Source: Candidatus Promineifilum breve (lineage in GTDB: Bacteria > Chloroflexota > Anaerolineae > Promineifilales > Promineifilaceae). From it: 64,000 nucleotides of DNA. The notes under the pieces were generated by a model. The model saw only the letters and a program-made list of their open reading frames with translations. It was not told the origin of the DNA and searched no databases. This document shows, piece by piece, positions 58,627-64,000 of the stretch (the first letter of the stretch is position 1; each line of letters opens with the position of its first letter). Position numbers and translations under genes: made by a program. The stretch covers positions 186,001-250,000 of the forward strand of contig NZ_LN890656.1 in assembly GCF_900066015.1 (NCBI RefSeq), in the 5' to 3' direction.

Positions 58627-60359
58627 ATCCTAACCCGCAAATCGGCCCCTACACCATCCAGTCCAACCTCGGCCACGGCGGCATGGCCGACGTCTATCTG
58701 GCGTGGGATAGCGCCAACCGCTGGCAGGTGGCGCTGAAGGTGCTGCGCGGCACGTCGGGCAAGGACGCGCGGCTGCAAAAACGGTTCGAGCGCGAGGCGG
58801 CGGCGCTGACCAAATTGCGCCACCCCCACATCGTCCAGATCTTCGCCACCGGGCAGGCGGCCGACGGCCGCTCCTACATCGCCATGGAGTACGTGGCCGG
58901 CGGCGATCTGGAAGCGTTGATCGACCGCGCCGCCGGGCAAAAACTGCCGATCAGCGAGGCCGTCTATCTGATGCGCCGCGTGGCCGGGGCCATCGCCTAT
59001 GCCCACGGGCAGGGAGTCATCCACCGCGACCTGAAACCGAGCAATATCCTGCTGCGGGCCGACACGGGCGAGCCGGTGGTGGTCGATTTGGGCATCGCCA
59101 CGCTGGCCGGGGCCAAGCCGCTGACGGGCACGATGGAATCGCTGGGCACGCCGCAATACATGGCCCCCGAGCAGGCCGGCGACGGGGCCAAGGCCGACGG
59201 CCGGGCCGACGTGTATGCCATCGGCGTGATGCTCCACGAACTGCTGACGGGGCGGACGCCGTTCGCCGAGGAGAGCGGCTGGGGGTTGCTGTTGCGCAAG
59301 CAATCGACCGACGCGCCGTCGATCCTGACTGTGCGGCGCGATCTGGAGCCGCACCTGGCGGCCGTGGTCGATGCCTGCCTGCGGCGCGACCCGGCGGCCC
59401 GCTACCAGACGGCCGGGGCCTTGGCGGCGGCGCTCGATGCCTTTCTGCCGGCCGGGGCCGGGCCGCCCGCGCCGGTGGCGGCCAAAGGCCATAGCCGCTC
59501 GGCCACGCCGCGCACGCCCTCGACGCCCGGAACCGGGGCCACGGGCGGCAGGCGGCGGCCGTCGTCGTTGCTGTGGGCCGTGGGCGCGGCGTTGGTCATG
59601 GTGCTGGGGTTGGCGCTGCTCATCCCGCTGCTGGGCGGCGGGGGGGCGGGGACGGTGGACGACGGACGACGGACGACGGGCGACGGACGAACGCTGACCG
59701 CTGGGGCTGAGGTAGTGGTCGAGGGGACGGAAGAGGCGACGCTCGAGCCGGGCGCGCCGACCTCGACGCTGGCCGGGCCGCAGCCGGTGAACGGGGCCGA
59801 CGACACGGCCGAGCCGGTGGTCACGCCCAGCCTTGCCCCGTCGCCGGGCGGTGCGACGATGGGCCGCGTCACGCGCAACGTGTATACCCGCGCCGGGCCG
59901 GGCCTGGATTACCCCATCGACGGCGGCCTGATCGGCGACGAGGTCGTGCCGGTGCTGGGGCGCGACGCCGGCGGCGACTGGTTTCTGGTGCAGTCGGCCA
60001 ATGGGCCGGTGTGGATTTCCAAGGGGTATATCACGGCGGTGTCCGGTTCGCTGACCGGGGTTGAGATGGCGGCCACGATTCCGGTGCTGCCGACGGCGGC
60101 GGCGGGTGACGTGATGTGCATTGTTCCGGCCAATGGGACTTTTCGGTATTCCAACGAAAAGGCCGCGGAGACGGAAGTGTGCCATTGGGCTGATGATATG
60201 TTACAAGGAGAAGTGTACATATTGGAAGGCCGGCAGATTATTGCCACCCAACCTGATTGTGGAGCATATGAAGCTCAACAGGTGCAATCGGTGGCGGATC
60301 CGGAGATTGTCGGCTGGGTGCTGGCATCACAACTTGTTGCCTGCCCGGAGGAGCGATAG
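58623..60359 (+). CDS. Membrane Ser/Thr kinase (DLG variant) with SH3 and CIVPANGTF domains
   Basis: The 578-residue protein starts at ATG 58623 behind AGGGGAT. Kinase about 8-270: [39 protein letters not shown] (DLG), [10 protein letters not shown]. After a membrane helix ([16 protein letters not shown]) lie an SH3-like domain ([20 protein letters not shown] to WISKGYI, about 418-480) and an 80-residue C-terminal domain ([17 protein letters not shown] ... VACPEER) shared with the phosphatase at 49427. The DNA of that last part is also alike and is followed by the same CTGTTCA repeat, which points to a recent segment copy. Confidence 0.92.
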   Translation: MNPNPQIGPYTIQSNLGHGGMADVYLAWDSANRWQVALKVLRGTSGKDARLQKRFEREAAALTKLRHPHIVQIFATGQAADGRSYIAMEYVAGGDLEALIDRAAGQKLPISEAVYLMRRVAGAIAYAHGQGVIHRDLKPSNILLRADTGEPVVVDLGIATLAGAKPLTGTMESLGTPQYMAPEQAGDGAKADGRADVYAIGVMLHELLTGRTPFAEESGWGLLLRKQSTDAPSILTVRRDLEPHLAAVVDACLRRDPAARYQTAGALAAALDAFLPAGAGPPAPVAAKGHSRSATPRTPSTPGTGATGGRRRPSSLLWAVGAALVMVLGLALLIPLLGGGGAGTVDDGRRTTGDGRTLTAGAEVVVEGTEEATLEPGAPTSTLAGPQPVNGADDTAEPVVTPSLAPSPGGATMGRVTRNVYTRAGPGLDYPIDGGLIGDEVVPVLGRDAGGDWFLVQSANGPVWISKGYITAVSGSLTGVEMAATIPVLPTAAAGDVMCIVPANGTFRYSNEKAAETEVCHWADDMLQGEVYILEGRQIIATQPDCGAYEAQQVQSVADPEIVGWVLASQLVACPEER

Positions 60360-60366
60360 GCGTGGG

Positions 60367-60475
60367 GACGATGAACTGTTCACTGTTCCCTGCCCACTGA
60401 CCACTGTTTACTGAAGAACGATAGCGATTGCGATTGCGATTGCGATAGCGATAGCGATTGCGATTGGGATTAGGT
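60367..60475. repeat. CTGTTCC heptamer and CGATTG/CGATAG hexamer repeat
   Basis: ACTGTTCACTGTTCCCTG units followed by CGATAGCGATTGCGATTGCG units; same composite and same position after the CIVPANGTF domain as at 50966-51093. Confidence 0.88.
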
Positions 60476-60492
60476 GGATGAAGTAATTGACG

Positions 60493-62649
60493 ATGAACCA
60501 AAACCCCCAAATCGGCCCCTACACCCTCCAGCGTCTCCTCGGCGGCGGCGGCATGGCCGACGTCTATCTGGCCTGGGACAACGCCAACCGCTGGCCGGTG
60601 GCCCTGAAGCTGCTGCGCGCGGCCACGGGGCAGGACGCCCGGATGTTGCAGCGCTTCGAGCGCGAGGCGGCGCTGCTGATGAAGCTGCGCCACCCCCACA
60701 TCATCCAGGTCTACGACGCCGGGCAGACCGACGACGGCCGCCCCTACATCGCCATGGAGTACGTCACCGGCGGCGACCTGGTTGACCTGATCCAGCAGCG
60801 CAAGGGCAACAAGCTGGCCGTCAGCGAGGCGCTCTATCTGATGCGCCGCGTGGCCGGGGCCATGGCCTATGCCCACGAGCGGGGCATCGTCCACCGCGAC
60901 CTGAAGCCGAGCAACATCCTGCTGCGGGCCGACACGGGCGAGCCGGTCATCGCCGACCTGGGCATCGCCGCGCTGGCCGGGGCCAAGCCGCTGACGGGCA
61001 CGATGGAAGCCCTGGGCACGCCGCAATACATGGCCCCCGAGCAGGGGGCGCACCACGGCGCGGCCGACGGCCGGGCCGACGTCTACGCCATCGGCGTGAT
61101 GCTCTATGAACTGCTCAGTGGCCGGCTGCCGTTCGAGGGGGATAACGGCTGGGCCTTGCTGCTCCAGAAGCAGCAGGCCGACGCCCCGCCGGTGCTGAGC
61201 CAGCGGCGCGACCTGGACCCGCGCCTGGCGGCCGTGGTCGATACCTGCCTGCGGCGCGACCCGGCGGCCCGCTACCCCACGGCCGGGGCGCTGGCGACGG
61301 CCCTCGACGCCTTTTTGCCGGCCGACGCCCGCCCGCCCGCGCCCGTGGCCGCCCGGCGCAAGAAAGACGGGGACGCGGCCACGCCGCTGGGGCCGTTGAC
61401 GCCGGGCGGGGCGCTCAGTTCGACCGGGCGGGTGACGCCAGTTGGCGCGGCCCAGAAGCGGCGTTCGCCGGTGGGCTGGATCGCGGCGCTGCTGGTGATT
61501 GGGCTATTGGCTGTTGGGGCCGTATTTCTCTGGCCGCGGTTGAGCGGCGGAGCGGCGGCCGGGCCAACGCCGACCGTCATCGCCGCGGTCGCCACCCAAC
61601 CACCGGCTACGGCGACGGACGGTATGATCGGAGTGGGGGCGGTGGGGCCGACCTCGACGACCGCGGCCACGGCCGCGCCGAAGACCGCCACGCCGGTCAA
61701 TCTGCCCACAGCCAATTTTGTCAGCCCATTCGACGGCGCGGTGCTGCCCACCGGGCGGCCGGTGGAGATCGTGCTGGCCGCCGGCGACGCGACCGGGCTG
61801 GCGAGCCTGAAGCTGGCGATTGACGGCCGGAACTTCGCCGTCTATCCCATCGACGGCGAGAAGCTCTACGCCCGCACGCTCAACTGGGACGCGCCGCAAG
61901 AGGCGGGCGAAGTGGTCTTCACCGTCACGGCCGTCAACGTCGATGGCGTGAGCGGCGAGCCGCAAACGATCACCGTCAATTTCGTCGCCGCCGTGGTCGA
62001 TGTGACGGCGACGATTACCCCGACCGCTACGCCGCTGCCGGCCCGCGCGACCACGGCCACCACCGGGACAACGGCCGCGCCCGCCGGGGTTGCCTCGGCC
62101 ACACCGGCGGCCACTGTCGCGCCGCCGACTGCGGCCCCGGCCAACCCGGTTGGCCCCACGACGCTGCTGGGCTTCGAGGCGTTCGGCAATTGGCGGCGGG
62201 GCGATCAGGCGAACGGCGAGTTCACCCAGTCGAGCGAGCAATCACGCAGTGGCTTCGCGGCCAAGTACGCCTACAACTTTCCCGGCCCGGACAATGATTT
62301 CGTCGTCTTCAGCCAATTCCACGACGTGGCCGGCCGGCCGAACGCGCTGACGTTGTGGGTCTACGGCGACAATTCAGGCAACTATCTCAACGCCTGGATC
62401 ATCGACGCCGAGGGCCAGGCGTGGTCGGCCCCATTCGGCCGCATCCAGCATACCGGCTGGCAGCAGATGACGGCGCGCATCGATCCGGAGCAGGGCTGGC
62501 CGGGCGGCCACGTCTATGGCCCTGACAACGGCCAGATCGATTACCCCATCCAATTCAGCTCGTTTGTGCTCGACGACGCGGCCAACGATTTCGTGGGCCA
62601 GGGCACAATCTATCTGGACGATCTGGTCGTAACGACATTGGAGGAATAG
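60493..62649 (+). CDS. Membrane Ser/Thr kinase (DLG variant) with Ig-like and carbohydrate-binding-like domains
   Basis: The ATG at 60493 gives 718 residues and aligns with the starts of its paralogs; a TTG lies two codons before. Kinase about 8-270: [40 protein letters not shown] (DLG), [10 protein letters not shown]. Membrane helix WIAALLVIGLLAVGAVFLW. Outside: an Ig-like domain (NFVSPFDGAVLPTGRPVEIV to TITVNFV, about 400-500), a Thr/Ala linker and a jelly-roll-like domain (LGFEAFGNWRRG to GTIYLDDLVVTT, about 560-715) resembling CBM11/CIA30 sugar-binding folds. It may sense wall or matrix polysaccharide. Confidence 0.92.
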   Translation: MNQNPQIGPYTLQRLLGGGGMADVYLAWDNANRWPVALKLLRAATGQDARMLQRFEREAALLMKLRHPHIIQVYDAGQTDDGRPYIAMEYVTGGDLVDLIQQRKGNKLAVSEALYLMRRVAGAMAYAHERGIVHRDLKPSNILLRADTGEPVIADLGIAALAGAKPLTGTMEALGTPQYMAPEQGAHHGAADGRADVYAIGVMLYELLSGRLPFEGDNGWALLLQKQQADAPPVLSQRRDLDPRLAAVVDTCLRRDPAARYPTAGALATALDAFLPADARPPAPVAARRKKDGDAATPLGPLTPGGALSSTGRVTPVGAAQKRRSPVGWIAALLVIGLLAVGAVFLWPRLSGGAAAGPTPTVIAAVATQPPATATDGMIGVGAVGPTSTTAATAAPKTATPVNLPTANFVSPFDGAVLPTGRPVEIVLAAGDATGLASLKLAIDGRNFAVYPIDGEKLYARTLNWDAPQEAGEVVFTVTAVNVDGVSGEPQTITVNFVAAVVDVTATITPTATPLPARATTATTGTTAAPAGVASATPAATVAPPTAAPANPVGPTTLLGFEAFGNWRRGDQANGEFTQSSEQSRSGFAAKYAYNFPGPDNDFVVFSQFHDVAGRPNALTLWVYGDNSGNYLNAWIIDAEGQAWSAPFGRIQHTGWQQMTARIDPEQGWPGGHVYGPDNGQIDYPIQFSSFVLDDAANDFVGQGTIYLDDLVVTTLEE

Positions 62650-62675
62650 GAATTTAAGGAGGCCAGGGGGGAATT

Positions 62676-63635
62676 ATGCCGGGTGTGACAATCGGCCCTT
62701 ATACCATTATCCAACCGCTGGGCAGCGGCGGTTTCAGCCAGGTTTACGCCGCCCAGCACCAGCAGGGGCAGCTGGTCGCCCTGAAGCTGCTCGACGCGAC
62801 AGTGACGCAGACCGAGGAAGGGCGGCAGCGCTTTCTGCGCGAGGTGGTGGCCGCCCGCCGGCTGAACTATCGCCACGTGGTGCCGGTCTATGCCGCGGGC
62901 ATCAGCGGCGGCCGGGCCTATCTGGCGATGCGGCTGATGCGCGGCGGCACGCTGGCCCAACGGCTGGCCCAGCGGCCCATCCTCAACGACGAGGCCGCGG
63001 CCCAGGTGATGCGCCACACGGCCCGCGCCCTCGACTATGCCCGGCGGCTGGGCATCGTCCACCGCGACGTGAAGCCGTCGAACATCTTCTATGATCACGA
63101 CCGCCTCGTCTGCCTGGGCGATTTCGGACTGGCCAAGGTGCGCGGGCTGGACACGGTGACCCAGTTCGGCCAGATCATCGGCTCGGTCTACTACATGGCC
63201 CCGGAGCAGGTGCGCGGCCTGCTCTATACCAATGAACTGTCCGACGTCTACTCGCTGGGGGTGGTGCTGTTCGAGATGCTGACCGGGCGCGTGCCGTTCG
63301 CCGGGCAGTCGCAGGCGAGTGTGCTCCACGCCATCGTCCACGCCGATCCGCCCCGGCCGCGGCGGATCAACGGCCGCATCACGCCCGAAGTGGAGGCGGT
63401 CATCCTGCGCGCGTTGAGCAAAGACCCCGCCCGGCGCTACGCCTCGGCCGGGCAGTTGGCCGCCGCCTATCAGAACGCGCTGCCGCGGCGGGTCTTTGCC
63501 GGCGCGGGCCAACCCGTCGGGCCGCGCATCGGCCAGGCCGTCGCCGCCCCCCGCGCCACCGAGCGGCCGGCGTTCTGGCTGGTGATCGTGGCCCTGGTGG
63601 CCTTTATTTTGTTGGCGGTCTATATGGCCGGTTAG
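62676..63635 (+). CDS. Ser/Thr kinase with short C-terminal membrane anchor
   Basis: The 319-residue protein is mostly kinase (about 8-270): PLGSGGFSQVYAA, VALKLL, VHRDVKPSNIFY, GDFGLAKV, GSVYYMAPEQVRG. A final helix (FWLVIVALVAFILLAVYMA) anchors it, leaving no outside domain. It keeps canonical DFG, unlike the four preceding paralogs, and its activation loop differs (TVTQFGQIIG). It may be the downstream or dedicated trans-acting kinase of the island. AAGGAGG lies before the ATG. Confidence 0.93.
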   Translation: MPGVTIGPYTIIQPLGSGGFSQVYAAQHQQGQLVALKLLDATVTQTEEGRQRFLREVVAARRLNYRHVVPVYAAGISGGRAYLAMRLMRGGTLAQRLAQRPILNDEAAAQVMRHTARALDYARRLGIVHRDVKPSNIFYDHDRLVCLGDFGLAKVRGLDTVTQFGQIIGSVYYMAPEQVRGLLYTNELSDVYSLGVVLFEMLTGRVPFAGQSQASVLHAIVHADPPRPRRINGRITPEVEAVILRALSKDPARRYASAGQLAAAYQNALPRRVFAGAGQPVGPRIGQAVAAPRATERPAFWLVIVALVAFILLAVYMAG

Positions 63636-63765
63636 TGGGTAGTGGACAGTGGGCAGTGGTCAGTGGGCCGCTATCGCTGTCGCAATCGCAATCGTTCTTC
63701 AGTCGTCAGTCGTCAGTGGTCAGTGGTCTTCATTCGTCATTCGTCATTCGTAATTCTTAATTCGT
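63636..63765. repeat. CAGTGGTCAGTGG, GATTGC and ATTCGTC repeats
   Basis: A composite of TGGACAGTGGGCAGTGGTCAG units, a CAATCGCAATCG stretch, more AGTCGTCAGTGG units and ATTCGTCATTCGTCATTCG. It joins two repeat families in one spacer. Confidence 0.82.
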
Positions 63766-63773
63766 AATTGTCC

Positions 63774-64000
63774 ATGAACGATACAACCGGCATCTTTTTG
63801 TTTTTCATCCTGGTGAGCGGGATCGTGCTCATCCTGTTGCTGCTGACCAAGGACAAAGGCAGCGGTGTGCTCAAATTCGGCCGCGCCGAGTTGCGCATCG
63901 ACTTCGATAACGCCAAAGGCTGGGTGAAAAGCAGCCGCCAACCGCCCGGACGACCGCGGGCCGCCTGTTATCTGGCGGTGAAGGGCACGGATTGGACCTT
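63774..64000 (+). CDS. Membrane protein, N-terminal part (3' truncated by window)
   Basis: From the ATG at 63774 the frame is open to the window end (75 codons). It starts with one membrane helix (GIFLFFILVSGIVLILLLLT, about residues 6-25), then a basic, beta-like start (VLKFGRAELRIDFDNAKG, AACYLAVKGTDWT). I do not recognise a family. The preceding spacer contains repeats and no clear ribosome site. It is on the strand of the kinase island and may belong to it. Confidence 0.6.
   Translation, partial: MNDTTGIFLFFILVSGIVLILLLLTKDKGSGVLKFGRAELRIDFDNAKGWVKSSRQPPGRPRAACYLAVKGTDWT

Noticed and set aside
57741-60185. Minus-strand open frame of 814 codons
   Set aside because: It runs antisense through two kinase genes and repeats; composition is typical of a shadow frame and no family features are present.

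Overview
The window is a GC-rich bacterial chromosome segment. Several things suggest a filamentous or activated-sludge type Chloroflexota (Anaerolineae/Caldilineae/Ardenticatenia-like) as an inference, not a proof: an FHA/Ser-Thr kinase/PP2C expansion, WD40-linked AAA ATPases, modular secreted propeller proteins, Uma2 and four-helix-bundle proteins, and intergenic spacers filled with short-period repeat hairpins. No rRNA, tRNA, CRISPR array, phage or intact insertion sequence was found.

Layout. 1-2 kb: carotenoid genes (3' end of a phytoene synthase-like gene, then a CrtI-type desaturase). 2-6.2 kb: two secreted proteins that share a duplicated promoter block, and a Uma2 nuclease-like gene. 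6.2-12.3 kb: a DUF4256 remnant, an ExoD-like membrane protein, a dienelactone hydrolase, a GNAT acetyltransferase, a PolB-type 3'-5' exonuclease and a hydantoinase A interrupted in frame by a repeat. 12.4-13.2 kb: a two-gene toxin-antitoxin-like pair (DUF6516). 13.3-16.8 kb: membrane proteins and selA. 17-19.8 kb: xpt and guaA, separated by a four-helix-bundle gene that sits between inverted heptamer arrays. 19.9-22.5 kb: a broken AIM24-family gene, a DsbA-family protein, an S51 peptidase and a vapBC pair with a palindromic operator. 22.5-25.6 kb: a ferritin-like protein and a large modular surface protein with a seven-bladed propeller. 25.7-29.1 kb: a promoter, leader and terminator ahead of pyrC, an 86-bp tandem array, then pyrB. 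29-32.8 kb: a LacD-like aldolase, an MFS transporter and small secreted proteins.

33.2-39.7 kb holds a four-gene minus-strand operon-like block: an AAA-like ATPase, an AAA-like ATPase fused to about 14 WD40 repeats, an SH3-domain lipoprotein and a membrane protein with a C-terminal effector-associated-like helical domain. A divergent MIT_C (PLD-like) protein follows. This resembles the STAND/conflict-system architectures of complex bacteria.

40.7-63.6 kb is one continuous plus-strand signalling island. It has seven Hanks-type kinases, three PP2C phosphatases, four further FHA proteins (one with a von Willebrand A domain) and one secreted Asp-box protein. A consensus-like promoter with two GTGA-N6-TCAC sites opens it. 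Most kinases and phosphatases are single-pass membrane proteins with extracellular sensor-like tails, and some of these tails are shared between kinases and phosphatases. A T-E-V-L motif precedes several FHA domains and also lies in one phosphatase linker, which suggests a GarA-like phospho-switch.

Nearly every spacer carries a hairpin whose arms are tandem short repeats (often 7 bp). At least 15 sequence families can be told apart. Some copies have entered genes, supplied stop codons, or border gene remnants.
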